From Tubiluchus corallicola (taxonomy: Eukaryota; Priapulida; Priapulimorpha; Priapulimorphida; Tubiluchidae): DNA of 62,000 bases. Made by a program: the position numbers and the translations under genes. Numbering within the stretch: position 1 is the first letter of the stretch; the number at the start of each line of letters is the position of its first letter. This document shows positions 37,501-49,873 of this stretch, in pieces. The notes below the pieces were generated by a model, which worked only from the letters and a program-made list of their open reading frames with translations, was not told where the DNA came from and did not search any database. The stretch lies in contig JAQGDQ010000143.1 in assembly GCA_030141605.1 (NCBI GenBank), forward strand, positions 1 to 62,000, given 5' to 3'.

Positions 37501-40500
37501 CAGCAGTAATTCACAGTCCTGCGGCTAAACCTGTCTTTAAATTAAATTCAACTTTTGCAGGTGATACAAAACTTGCTCTAGTATATATAACACTCAGCCA
37601 AAACACCAGATTAAGCCGGAAATGGCTGTGACTGTAAACTGGTTTATGGATAAAAAAAGCGTTTTTTTAAATACGTCTAGCTAATAACATTGTCTGTCTT
37701 CCAAACAATTAATTATTTTGTAAATTTGCAGTTAATGTGTTGTGTAAGTACTGTTAACAGCGACAAATATAGGAAATTATTTTGAACTAGGGGACAGAGG
37801 GTTGTTACTATTATTAAATGTACATTCGGTTTTGGAAATTACTCAGCTTGGAAAGCACATTTTTCTTAAAATGGGTCACTAGACGTAACTTCTAAATACA
37901 TGTATTGTTATCGTTCTGTTACCTTGTATTTGTCTCACTAATGCTGCGGCCAATGTCACCAATTCTTAAAAATTATGTACCGACACTGACTACTATGGTT
38001 GTTTGTGACTCGAATGCTAAATTGTACATTTATTGAAAGGTAATGTAAAATAAAGAATATTCAAAAAACTCTAACAACAATTTTTATAAAATTAATTATC
38101 TGATAGTTGTACAACTTCATTTATTTTTACCAGTTTCAAACATTGTGATACATATTATCGCTTTATTATACTAAAATGATTTTCAAATCCTGTTGAAAAT
38201 GTTTAATGTCAAATTATCTGGGAGATGGTACTAGGGTGGTATGATCACTGTGACGTAATGCAGTGCGAACTCTTCATAATATTTGTGGAACGATGCAAAT
38301 TTACAGTGATTTCTCATTACATAAACAGCCGTCAGAGTTGTTCCATTTGACAATTTTTGTTGTTCATTCAAGACTTATCTGCCACTGAATTGCAAAGAAC
38401 ATAATGTAAAGACAAGATATTAATATTTAGTCATTTTTTTATTAAAACAGTGTAGCTGCTATTATTAGTTATAAGGTCATCCACTTACATATATATGTAA
38501 TGCTGTATTTAAACTGTGAATTTATAATTGGTTAGCAGCAACGCATTCGACGACAGGGCTGGTGTGTGGCGCCACCTCTCGGAAAATTTGTCAATAGTAC
38601 TGCTCAGTAAATTCATTGTCATCTACACCACAGTTATAACACATGCAAGCAAATTTGACTTTAAAAGTTAGTACCCATTACTTTTTGATGTAGTGGTAAT
38701 TCAATGACTTCCATGCTAAATTTTTCATGAATTGTGTTACTATTTATAAGACTGCTGTGTCTGGTTCAAAAAACTGCACTGACTATTAAGGCAAATGCTT
38801 ATACAAAAATGAAAGTGAGAAAATTTTGGAGCAAAACTCATGAATTTGTGAACTATTAATAATGAAACACTTAGAACTTAATGGAAAAGTCTTTAAAGAC
38901 AAGTGAGTTGTAGTTCAATTTTATGTTTAAAATTCTTCTTTCAGGTGGATACAATCAAAAATACACTCAAGAGAGAACTGCAGGGTTTGCGCATTACTGA
39001 AATTGAGGATGAAACAGCTACTTTAGATGGGAGCGACATCCTTTTCACAGGTATTTTATATGCTACATGAATTATAGTAGAACTGTTCTGTCGGTTTTGA
39101 GATTCACAATTTGCATTTGATTAAAATTGTTGTTCAGTAATCGGCATGTAACTTAAATGTCTGCTTTAAAGAATATCAATGTGCATTTATGTAGAATTTT
39201 GTTTTTCTGTGAGTCTACTTGACAATAACTGCATTTCATAGCTATTTGTTTTAATACGTTACTACTTCCGAAGTGTTTTTCATAGCATCATTCTTGTATC
39301 TATACCTACTACATAGTTTGCTTCTAGATGCACTTTTGTTTGTTAGGAAAGGAAATCTTTGTGGGCCTGTCTTCGCGCACCAATGCAAAAGGAGCAATGG
39401 CAGTAGCGAACACATTCCCGGAATATCCGACATCTCCCATCAAAGTAACCGGAGGTGAACATCTGAAAAATGTCGTGTGCATGGCTGGTCCAGACATTAT
39501 GATGGTGGCCGATACAAAAGAGGCAAAAAATACTCTTCATGTAAGTAATATTGTAAAATACAAGATACCAGTTTTTAACTTGACACGAAGTTATAAAATG
39601 AAAAATTATATGTACCACAAAATAGCTTACTTTATCACTAATTTTATTTTCTTTGCGCATATAATTTTTGCACAAAAATATGATTACATATTTTCTGCTG
39701 TCACTAATGTCTTTAAATACTCATATTAGATTTAAATTTATTAGATTTATTTATTTATTCATTTTGCGCAATATTGCAAAATGCAAAATACTACAATTAC
39801 AGAATTGACAATGCTTTGGCAATGCTATGAGTGTAGTGCATGGTTTTCTTGTGCATATAACTGTGACAGTTAGAGGTATTTAAATTAGAAGCATCTTGCC
39901 AACCATCCTATTTTGACTAACTGCACCTTATCTGCGCAGGAAAACGGGGCATCGCAGCAGTCTTGCACACGATTGATTATTGTTGAAGAGTCAACTAATT
40001 TGTTATAATAATGAAGTGATAACTTGTAGGCTAGGACAGTTAGGGCTTGTTAAATGACTGCTGGTCTGTTTTGATTGTAGCTTTCAGCTTTTTACTCAGG
40101 CAGTTACTGTGCTTGTAGTAAACTAATATCTTGTAGCACCTAGAAACTTGAACAAAAATGAAACACAGCCAACCATCGACAAGTGTTCGAATATTCAATT
40201 CAGGTAACAGAAGCTCACGGTAGTGGCATCTTTGCCAGATTGTTCTTGGTAGTAGATTAGATAGTGACATGCATATCACATATATATATTTGTACCAAGT
40301 TTCTGAAGTACATTTTTATTATCATAGAGAAAAGGGATGACATAAACGTAGTCTGATCAAATTTCATAGGCATCACTTTTGCATCATTGTTTGTTTTGTA
40401 ATCATTTTTGCTGACCAGTAAATGGTTGATATTTCAGAGGATAGAACAGCATGCTGAATTCAGATACAAAACTATAACTGTTCCAAATATTGGTGCAGTC

Positions 40501-41353
40501 AATTGTGTGTATGCGAATGGCACTCTTATCCACCGGTCTGAATTCCATGATACAAATAAGGTATTAGCTTTTGGTTTGTTAAAATATTTATACAAGTGCT
40601 AATGTTATTCACTTATTCTGTCTTTAAATTACAGCTTTTTTAACTGTGTGACTGGGTCTTAACGACTGCTACATTTAAAAAGTAACTACAAGTATGTTGT
40701 AATTTACATACAGTCTTAAACCAAAAACAAAATTACATAATCATTTGTGATGCACTCAATACATTAAGATTATTAAGAATGATAAGACATTGTAAATAGG
40801 CCATTCAATTCATTGCCAGAAAAAGAAATGGCTTATATCCGCCACTATTTGAAGCAACCACAAATCCAGCTTTAACGTCGGTAGAACTGTGTCTGTGGAT
40901 GTAAGCGCACCTTCACAAAAACATAAGTCGCAGGTTGTTGCTTTTTTGCAGTTACAAGATTAAATGCATGGAAGTTATGATCTTAGTTTAAGCTTTTGAC
41001 ATTTTGTATTATGTCTTCTGTGACAGTGGAGTTCAGCTAGCTACTGTTGCTGTACAAATGTGTTCAATATTCAGGTTGTGATAAGTATTCTCTATAAAAT
41101 TTTACAATGAACATGTTCTTTTAATGTCATTCCAACCTTAAGCAAGAGTTTGTAAAAGGTCATTGTCATCAAAATCACATTGCTTAGTTTTTGGCTGTGC
41201 ATAACAACATTTTTATTTTATCAGATTTTGAAGGAAAAGCTGAACGATACTCCACACAGTGCGATTCCATTTGGTGAAGTAGCTGGAGCTGGTGGCAGTC
41301 TCTCTTCATGTGTTCTTCTGATAAACAAGGTTAAGCGCATTAAGAGCATCTGA
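31571..41353 (+). CDS. DDAH: N(G),N(G)-dimethylarginine dimethylaminohydrolase (DDAH), 5 exons
   Basis: Exons: 31571-31852, 38945-39050, 39347-39540, 40438-40560 and 41225-41353, all in phase, giving 277 residues (human DDAH1 has 285). DDAH hydrolyses asymmetric methylarginines to citrulline and methylamines, relieving nitric-oxide-synthase inhibition. Family landmarks are present: MANFGRYTHAICARVPSSIS at the N-terminus, LPFSCFVEDTAVV (substrate-binding Glu-Asp), TRPG...RRSEV, TLDGSDILFTGKEIFVGLSS, then RTNAKGA, and the catalytic His in GGEHLKNVVCMAGP. The C-terminal motif reads GGSLSSCVLLINK where human DDAH1 has GLLTCCSVLINK. Aligned without gaps, the nucleophile Cys274 is Ser and the Cys sits one residue later. 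Start chosen: ATG 31571 begins the stretch that aligns with the family; ATG 31541 is in frame but upstream of similarity. Exon 5 is only 129 bases and ends at TGA 41351. Whether it is active is open. Confidence 0.93.
33367..33386. repeat. Perfect 20-bp palindrome in TA-rich tract
   Basis: ATATATGGTATACCATATAT is fully self-complementary and lies in a longer tract of TATGGTA-type repeats (33352-33392). It is probably a simple-repeat palindrome with cruciform potential; no binding-site claim is made. Confidence 0.8.
35978..36100 (+). repeat. Degenerate TCTG(T/C) repeat followed by tRNA B-box-like site
   Basis: 35978-36035 is a run of TCTGT, TCTGC and TCTGG units. At about 36072 the sequence GGTTCGAATCCCG matches the RNA polymerase III B box. 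The flanking T-stem pairs imperfectly and no A box or acceptor stem was found, so this is at most a tRNA-derived SINE relic. Confidence 0.3.
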
Positions 41354-44300
41354 ATCATCAACAAATTGCTGTAGTTGTAGTCAGTTATGTATATGTAGAC
41401 AAACTCCTGTGGTGAACTCTATAAGCACTTGTTTCATTGTGAAAGATTGCCTGCACATCTCTTTTGAAGTCACCAAGAACTAACCACCGTCATTCAAGTT
41501 TATGCAATGTTTGCAGTATGTATGTTAGTGAAGAGCTACAAGCATTGCTAAACTGTTTTTGTCTGTTTTATCTTTCTTAGAACTACTCAATTTTCTCATT
41601 GTAATAGTCTCATTATCGTAGATGTTTTAGGGTTTTGAAACAAAAACATTGTTTAAAATAATTTTATAAATTTTGCGTTGATTATTTATCAGTTCACATT
41701 TCTTTTGCTCTAATACCTTTACTTTTTTCTTTTTTCTGCAAGTTACAATGTTCTGCAGAGTCACTTAATCTCTCATCTATTTCTACTTTAAGTGCTCCTT
41801 ATAACTCCGAACTCCTTAAAAACTAGATATAATTTCATTATGCATTTGTTAAAATGTGCATATATAGTGTATGTAACGTAACTTTCAGACTAGAAAATAT
41901 CTGATTAAATAAATTTCTGTTAATTAAAAAATTTGTTACAATTTCAGACTGAATAACTGTTTGACTACTAGTATATTAGCAGAATTCGTGTGTAACTCCT
42001 CCTACGAAAAAATTTATTTTTTATTATTTTATGTACTATTATTCAGTTTTTCTTTTGTTGGCAATTTACGGTTGTGACAATTATTAGACATTGAAATTTA
42101 GTTTGTTCTGTATAACTGAATTTCTTATTTGTTTTGCTAGGCATTATTTGCCAGCTATTATTGCACATTCGTGTTACTTTCTGCAATTATTAATATGATC
42201 AGCAGATTTAACATTTTATTTTTATATAATGTTGCCATTTCAACAAGTACAATTTTTTGTTTGCCAGTATATATATATATATATCTGGGCTCTATACGTC
42301 CTTAAATTTAAATTTTCATTTCATTCATTACAGCTTACTTATGTACATACTTTGGTTTTAGTAATTGTGATTTTAATGTTGGTTGTGACCAAAATTAAAT
42401 GATAACACTTAATGTGGCTTTGCATATGTCCCGTTCTTAAAAGTGAAATGTCATATTTTAAGTAGTAATTACATTTATAGTTTTAATCTGTAGGAGTTTT
42501 AGCACCTCACTTTAGCTAAACAATTTAAAGTAAAAGGAAGGCATAAGTTCTATTACTGCCTTGGTAAATTAGGAACGGGTCCTGGAGTGGACGTACAGTC
42601 AATTCTCTTTATGCCGCGTACATTGGCACCTCAAAAAAGTTGGCATCATAAGGAGGTGCATTAATAAATGCATATCTATGCAAATATAGATATTTTGTTT
42701 TGCTAAAAATTTGGGCATTAAGCGAAGTTTGCATTATAAGAGGGGAGGTCGTTATAACAAGGTTTGACTGTAGGTTGTAAGGAGATCCAATTATCTAATT
42801 CATATTTGGCTCAATTTATGCGAAACTACATCAGTATTGTGGTATAAACTTGATCTGTGAACTACTCAATATTGTGGATGTGACTATATTAGGATACCTC
42901 TAAATTGCTGCACAACGGTTTCTCATTTTTTTGCCTGCAGAGCTTACTGCAGTACAAGTGTTTTTCTTTAGTGGTTTTCAATTAACGCATTAGTAAAGGT
43001 CGAAAAGCTCTCACACAGCTTTTGTGGTTAAGAAAACAAATTAATTCAGTGAGCTAAATTAGTGCAAGAGTCCAGGTAATTTTGTGGTGAAAGAAATCTG
43101 TCTGTGTATGGTGCACAATTTCATTTTTGAACCTTTGATCCACTTATCAGTTAATGTATCTGTACATTTGGCATCCTTGAATCTTTGAACTTTGTGTGTT
43201 TGCACACTCCATCTACAACGCCACTGTAGCTAGACTAGCGTCTCCTAGAGTATATCTAATTATGGATGCATTCTTGTATATTGACACATACAATATATCA
43301 AAGTACATGAAATATATCACTGTAGATTTACTTTAATAATGTAGATTAGATTTAGGTATTGTGTTAGGTAAATATCCATATATTTACATCTCATCTTTGT
43401 GAGATTTTAACTTGACACTACTAGCAGTACAAAAACTATTTGATAATCTGCAGTGTTTAATGCTAAAATAACATTAATTAGCACCATTTATTCACAATTG
43501 GTCTTGTTTAATAGACTGTCCAGTTCCATTTACTTCAAATCTGTTTTCTTATACGTTTCATATTTTAGAAATAATTATTATATGCTCTTAAATTTATTGT
43601 AACTTTAATCCCTAAATATTTATTGAATAATAACAATAACTTAAAATGCATTTTTGTATTTTTACCATGTCAGTTCTCTGCCATGCTTTACTGCAGAGCT
43701 AGTTTTAGCTTTCATTTAATATTGTGGTGTATCTTTGGCACTTAGATTTTAGAATTTAAAATTACTTTTATACAGATTGCACTAAAATACTTTGATGTAT
43801 AATTTTACTATTATAATTGTGTGAAACTTGGATCTTTTCGAAGTTTATAAGTTGTTTTTGTTTTTATATTTTAGTCGAAATGCTTCGTCCTCTTACAATT
43901 AGATCTTAATATAATGCTACAGTATTTTTAAAATGAAAATAATACACAAGTCAGTCTCTTCTTAAATTTTGCAGCAGATAGTTCCACTTCATTTTGTTGC
44001 ATTGTGATAAAAGCTGTTTGATATTTTCCTGCATATAACAGTATTAGGTTGTAAATGTTTAAAATATACATATTGTTTAGCATAAATAACCGAACTGTTT
44101 TTCCTGATTTTTGTTAGCAAAATGGATCACTGAAACATTTCTAAAAAAGTATAAAATGTTAATTTGCCCTTTGACAATCTGTTTGCATATACAAATGTAT
44201 AAGCTGTTGACAACCTGGTCAAGTCTGACAAATTCACATTAAGAGTTAAATAATTGGGTATCTCTAGGTTCTTACTCCCATTTATGTTCCATAACATTAA

Positions 44301-46143
44301 AAGTGTTTGGTAATTAAGTATTATTACTACATGCTTTCAACAATAAACTGAAGGATTCATAAACGTCATGCATGTATGCTGAGAATCAGTTTTGTAGTAT
44401 TCTCTTATTTCTGACAAATAGGCCCACATAGGAAAAGATTTAGCAAATACAACAGCATTATGTGATGTTATTAAATCGAAAAAATTCATCAAAAATCCAA
44501 AAAATGCATTTAGAGACTTTATTTATGCTTTTTTCATTTATCTGAAAATAATGCACAGCGCTAAACTATCATACTTTTTTAATTTTTGTCGTCAGGATCT
44601 AATTCAGACAACAGTTACACTATTAAACTGTTTTAACAGCACACTGCTGGTCTAAGTCTGTTGTACAATTTATTGAAAATGAACTACACTGATGTTATAT
44701 AGACTACGGTAACAATGCAAAATAGTTTTCACAGCTTACTAGTAGTATTCAATTGTATTATTCATGATAAATAAATCATTTGCTTATTACACGCTACAAG
44801 TATGATATAAAGCAAGGCTCTGCATCAGTATCACAGTTTATGGAAATGTAATACACTATTATAAAAACGATTGTAATAGTTTTCATAATTTTATAAGTTA
44901 TTCCTTCCTTAAGTATCAGAAAGTTAGCTAAACTGTTAAAATGTTTTCGTCACTAAATCTAGCACTTTATAGCTTTATTTTCAAGGGACTGTACAACTGA
45001 TGCAGTGTGGCAGTGTACTGATTCAACAAATTGTAAAAAAGTGAGAAATGTTTTGTTTTACGACTGTAGAATTTTGTTAATGCAAAGTTTTAAAATTTGA
45101 ATAACAGTGCCCAAATTTGTCCTGTTTTATAATGCCAGTAAGGAGAGCTTACTTGTTTCACCTTTCAAGTGTGACAACTGTCCTTGTGATTTTTTTTTAA
45201 TTTCAGTAACATGACAAGTTCGACAACAAAAAGATGAATGTATTTAAAGCTACCACAACTAACTACTATACCATAGATTCAAAAAATTTTATTCTGTAGA
45301 TCTATGCTTTGTGTACAGGATGGTGCATAGACTTTTGCTAGGGATGCACAACACCTATCCAGAAACATTGATAAAAATATTACATACATTATATACATAC
45401 ATTTGCTGGAGAATGATCAGTGAATACAGAAACATTTAAGATTAGGAAATGTTGCTAAAAGAATTATAGATAATCTTACACTCACTTAATATTTGCAGGC
45501 TGCAATCCTGACAAATCAATTTAAAATTCCAGATTTGTGTGCATCAAATATGCCCTTTGGTTTCTTCTGTGAGCAAAAAATGTCAAAAAAACAACCAAAC
45601 GATTGATTTTCACTAAAGAACATCAAAGAATATCTGCAAATGTGTTCAAGAGCTTTGACTTTATACTAATCTCTCCGAGCCCTTTAATAACATACATCAA
45701 GATTACCGCTGCACAGGAATTAAGGTCACATAGATTCAGCAAGTGTGTGTGACACCTATAATTCCTAAACATTGTAATGAATTAAAAATTTCTGTACCAT
45801 TATTCGTTGTTTTTTATTTCTATCAAAGCAGATTATTACCTACCACTCTATACTCTGTACTTTTACATACCACCCCTACTCTAAATACTTCCATCCTCAA
45901 TAAAAAAGCAATAAACAACAATAGAAACTAACAAGACTGTTAAGTTCTATTCATCATTTGAAGTGGGAAATGTCATGATTTGGACTGTGAAAAAAATCAA
46001 AGGAAAATTCATCACAATTCTTAGTTTTAATTTTTTCCAACTGTTTCCAGATGCAGTTTACTGTACTGCTTAAAACAAACCTACACCTGTTTTTGCCCAC
46101 AAGTACACAATACAGAGTAGTCAACATTTTACTACATCTGTAT
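41354..46143. other. Intergenic region between DDAH and ALDH3 (convergent 3' ends)
   Basis: AT-rich and without a credible gene. It holds the MITE at 42596-42770. A candidate DDAH polyadenylation signal (AATAAA) lies at 41908-41913, 555 bases after the stop. On the minus strand, AATAAA (TTTATT at 45813-45818) could end the ALDH3 transcript, about 330 bases after its stop. Confidence 0.45.
42596..42770. mobile_element. Tigger/pogo-like MITE with TA target site
   Basis: A 175-bp element beginning CAGTCAATTCTCTTTATGCC and ending, in inverse, CAGTCAAACCTTGTTATAAC, flanked on both sides by TA. The inverted ends are imperfect, and the inner part repeats a second inverted pair (GCATCATAAGGAGGTG / GCATTATAAGAGGGGAGG). 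The terminal pattern is that of pogo/Tigger-group Tc1/mariner elements. No transposase is present. Confidence 0.75.
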
Positions 46144-47649
46144 CTACTCATGCTGGAATATGGAGAAAATAGACCACCCAAACCACTTCAGGATGATACC
46201 AAATATAACAGCTGCAGCAGAATAAAGAACTATCGTTTTCATTGTACTACTGCCTTTCAGTTTCTGATTAAGAATTACAGCAATTGTTTTTAGCTTTGTC
46301 TCATTATATGGTGGATATCGCGCATCATTTAGTTTTTCAATCATCAAGTCTCTTTTTACTAAGCATGGTTTCTTATGTGAGAATGTATCAAAAGACCACT
46401 TGCCGTGATAGCCTCCAATTCCACTTTGGCCAACACCGCCAAACGGAAAAGCAGACAGACTGGCATGTACCATAGTGTCATTTATCACGACAGCACCACT
46501 CGATGTGCTCTCTATGACTTTCTGCATTGACAGCTTATCACTCTGATTAAGAAAGCCATATAAAGCAAGAGGCTTCTCTCTATCATTAATATACTCAATG
46601 GCTTCATCTAACGTATCCACATTAACAGTAATTAATACCGGACCAAAAATTTCTTCTTGCAGGGCAACATCGTTAACATCGAAACCAGTCATGATTGTCG
46701 GTGAAATGTAATTATCATCTTCGTCTACATCACCTCCAAACAGGACCTTCCCATTTGTCATCAAATTCCTTACTCTATTGAAATGTTTCTTGTTGACTAA
46801 TCTTGTGTAATCTGGTGACTCCTTGGGGTTCTTCCCAAAATACTCTCCAACAACTTTCTTCACTTCCTCAACGAACTTATTTTGCGTGACTTTGTCGATG
46901 AGCAAATAATCAGGAGCGATACAAGTTTGGCCACAGTTTGCCCATTTACCCCAAACAATCCGTCTTGCAGCAATTCTAATGTCACAATCCGGAGCTATGT
47001 AAGTAGGATTCTTTCCACCAAGTTCTAATGTTACAGGGGTTAAGAACTTGGCAGCTGCTTCCATCACAATCCGACCAACAGCTGGATTACCTGTATAGAA
47101 AATATAATCAAATCTTTCTTTCAATAAAGCTGTCGTTTCCGAAACTCCACCATTTACAACTTTATAGCAGTCACTATCCAAATATCTTGGTACAAGTCTC
47201 TCTACAAGTTCAGCTGTAGCAGGAGCTATTTCTGATGGCTTCAGAAGTGCACAATTTCCTGCAGCAATGGCACCAATTAATGGGCATATAGTAAGTTGTA
47301 TTGGATAATTCCAAGCTCCAAGTATTAAAGCCACACCGTACGGTTCAGGTTTTAGGTATGCTTTATCCAACAGTGTCAGTAAATTCTTTGGTATATGCTC
47401 TGGGGCAGCCCATTTATCAATTTCGTTAATGCATTCTACCAGGTCATTTCTGCTGAAATCAATTTCGAAGGCAACAGCCTCATTCTTTGGTTTTCGTAAA
47501 TCCTTATACAGTGCATGAATCATTTCGCTTTTATTTTCGTCGATCATTTTCAACAAAGCATGAAGTTGTTGTTTACGGAATTCTAAGTCTTTCGTACGTC
47601 CACTGCGAAACACAGCTCGCAGATCTGCAATTAATCCAGAATATGCCAT
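46144..47649 (-). CDS. ALDH3A2-like: Fatty aldehyde dehydrogenase, ALDH3 family, membrane-anchored
   Basis: A 501-residue protein in one uninterrupted frame. ALDH3 enzymes oxidise aldehydes to acids with NAD(P)+; ALDH3A2 acts on long-chain fatty aldehydes at the ER and peroxisomal membrane. The catalytic residues fall at class-3 positions: the general-base Glu209 in LELGGKNPTY, nucleophile Cys243 in NCGQTCIAPDY, and Glu333 in QEEIFGPV. Cofactor-site motifs GAWNYPIQLT, LLKPSEIAPATAEL and FYTGNPAVGR are intact. The last 30 residues include a hydrophobic segment, TIVLYSAAAVIFGIILKWFG, which is the tail anchor of the ALDH3A2 type. The start is ATG 47649. The frame stays open 14 codons upstream, but these cross a TTGTTTTTCAG acceptor (exon start 47658), so they are probably intronic. 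The absence of coding introns contrasts with every neighbouring gene. Paralogue assignment rests on the tail anchor. Confidence 0.95.
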   Translation of the reverse strand: MAYSGLIADLRAVFRSGRTKDLEFRKQQLHALLKMIDENKSEMIHALYKDLRKPKNEAVAFEIDFSRNDLVECINEIDKWAAPEHIPKNLLTLLDKAYLKPEPYGVALILGAWNYPIQLTICPLIGAIAAGNCALLKPSEIAPATAELVERLVPRYLDSDCYKVVNGGVSETTALLKERFDYIFYTGNPAVGRIVMEAAAKFLTPVTLELGGKNPTYIAPDCDIRIAARRIVWGKWANCGQTCIAPDYLLIDKVTQNKFVEEVKKVVGEYFGKNPKESPDYTRLVNKKHFNRVRNLMTNGKVLFGGDVDEDDNYISPTIMTGFDVNDVALQEEIFGPVLITVNVDTLDEAIEYINDREKPLALYGFLNQSDKLSMQKVIESTSSGAVVINDTMVHASLSAFPFGGVGQSGIGGYHGKWSFDTFSHKKPCLVKRDLMIEKLNDARYPPYNETKLKTIAVILNQKLKGSSTMKTIVLYSAAAVIFGIILKWFGWSIFSIFQHE

Positions 47650-47983
47650 TTCTTTTAACTGAAAAACAAAGAAGCCACTTCTTATATTCAATTCTTATAA
47701 ATTTAACCAAATTAAAACTGTTTTGAACGAGAATACATGACATTTGCTTAGCCCATTAGGCACAACCAACGCATTGTGTACTTGTCATTGATAATTCAAT
47801 GTAATAATTTGAGTTTAAGGCAATACTTGCCGACAGCAGCGTGTGTGATAACAGCTACCACTTAATAAAGGTTTATAGCTAAATGCACTGGCACTAATAA
47901 ATAGTTTAAGTGTGAGACTCAAATTAAATCTTTACTGATGTAATTTTATACTGATCTAGAATATAGGTACTCACTTAATGAAT

Positions 47984-48522
47984 AATATATATATATATAT
48001 ATATATGGATTCATTAAAACACTTCTTTGAATGGAGAATGTATAAATAGGAAAAGAAAAATAGCATTGTGCTTACAGAGAAGCCATTGAGAACCTAAAAA
48101 CAGCATTAAACTATATACAGAATATAATCCTAATACTTAGAAAACGATATGTCATACTTAGAAAAACAATCTGTCAAAAAGATAGTGAAGAACAGTTGGA
48201 CTGTTTAAACTTAAATTAAATGGAAAAAGTTCACACAATTTCAAATACATGGTACTGAAGGCCACTTACAGAGATGAATTCGCAGTTTCTTGCAATGTAG
48301 AATACAATGTGTGGTAGTAAACAGATGCAAATCAGAATGAAGATTGCTTACAGGCCTACTGGCAATCTACAAGGAAGCGTACTAAGTCTAGTTTTCTTCG
48401 CAATAGTCATTAATGATTTACTGGGATTATTCACTTGTGAAAACAAACTATTTGTTGATGACACTAAAATTTACAATCGAGTAATAACTGTAGATTGATG
48501 TAGTAGATCAAGATCATATGTA

Positions 48523-48564
<42 letters not shown>
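47984..48564. repeat. Two (AT)n tracts flanking an RT relic
   Basis: Pure AT runs lie at 47984-48006 and 48525-48564. Together with the degraded LINE between them, they occupy most of the presumed ALDH3 5'UTR intron. Confidence 0.85.
48307..48498 (+). mobile_element. Reverse-transcriptase palm relic (LINE)
   Basis: The translation shows TGNLQGSVLSLVFFAIVIND, then LFTCENKLFVDDTKIYNRV, corresponding to the PQGSVLGPLLFLIYINDL ... LFADDTKIY core of non-LTR reverse transcriptases. The catalytic pair is preserved as VDD, but the leading PQ is changed and the rest of the element is unrecognisable. It is an old, dead fragment. Confidence 0.75.
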
Positions 48565-48567
<3 letters not shown>

Positions 48568-48959
48568 GGAATTTGCAGATGGACGGTAATGGACGTACGA
48601 ATATTATCACCCAATTTCGTAAAAAATTTTCAAAATATATCTAGTACTAGTAGTCATTTAAGTCCGTCTAACACGGTTAAATATTAATCATATGGTCCGA
48701 CCATAAATCTTCCTACACACACACGTTGTCCATGGTCCGACTGTGTAAGTCTACTCACTTTTTTCTTATTAACAGGAACAATCTTTTACTTCAACAGAAA
48801 CCAATAGCAACAAAGAGAGAAGAAAACACTTCCAGCAAAATTTAACAAAATTAACTAAGCAGTACAAACGCACACGCAATGTAACACCCCAGCTGAACAG
48901 TGCGCGATGGCCCAATATGATAATATCACCCAGCTCACAAGAACGTCAACAAGTATGCA

Positions 48960-49020
48960 ACGTACCTGCAGTTTCGTAGCTTGCAGCTTGCACGTGTGCA
49001 TTGCGGCCAGGCGCATTTAA
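48960..49020 (-). promoter_or_regulatory. Probable ALDH3 5'UTR exon and promoter region
   Basis: On the minus strand a locally GC-rich patch contains an E-box (CACGTG at 48991-48996) and ends in ACTGCAG|GTACGT, a strong donor whose exon side ends at 48966. Paired with the acceptor at 47658 this would give a 1.3-kb 5'UTR intron, leaving nine untranslated bases before the ATG. This is inferred from splice consensus only. Confidence 0.4.
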
Positions 49021-49259
49021 TCGGTAATATATACATCCGAAAAAGAGTAAGTGCAAATAAAGTTAAAGAATAATTCCTAAAGTATATCTAATGAAAATTA
49101 AATCTATACTTGTGTATGTGTTAAAATGTTAATAGAAGAAGTGTAAATGATTAAATTAACTGTAATATTAATCAAGCTGACGAACGCTAATAATATGCAC
49201 GATCAATGAATCAGATGACATGTAAAAAAGTAATAAAGGATGTATTAGCAGAGGAGGCA

Positions 49260-49490
49260 CGCTATGTACGTGTATGTACGTGAGTGTGTATGTGTGTACT
49301 TGTACATGTATATATATATATATATATGCATATTCATATATGTGTATGTATGCGTATGCGAGTATGTATGCATGTATCAGAATGTGTGTATATGTATTGT
49401 GAGTATATGTGCTTATGTGTGAGTATATGCGTGAGTATGCATTTTTGTGCATATATATGTGTGCGTGCGTGCAGGTGTATATGCAAATGC
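49260..49490. repeat. Degenerate TG/TA alternating purine-pyrimidine tract
   Basis: About 230 bases of TGTATGTACG, GTGAGTATAT and similar steps, with a TA run at 49311-49326. The cysteine- or tyrosine-rich open frames on both strands come from this low-complexity sequence. Confidence 0.9.
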
Positions 49491-49673
49491 ATGAATATAA
49501 TATTGATGCCACTACTCCTCATCTAATTTACATAAGTGTCAGATGGGCAAATAAAATACGTATAGTTCACAGACTGGACAGCACATGGTCATTCTGGTAG
49601 TAAATTTGTTTTGCTTCATTCCTGTTGCATTTATTATATTAATAATATTAATTTATTATTGTCATTACTGTTA

Positions 49674-49873
<200 letters not shown>

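Larger units (their letters stand above)
31853..38944 (+). other. DDAH intron 1 (7.1 kb)
   Basis: Large first intron without a supportable gene. It holds the palindrome at 33367, a TGACGTCA (CRE-like) site at about 35656 and the CTG-rich stretch at 35980-36060. A GC-richer open segment at 34436-34600, preceded by a TTTTTGTAG acceptor-like site, resembles nothing I recognise. Confidence 0.5.
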
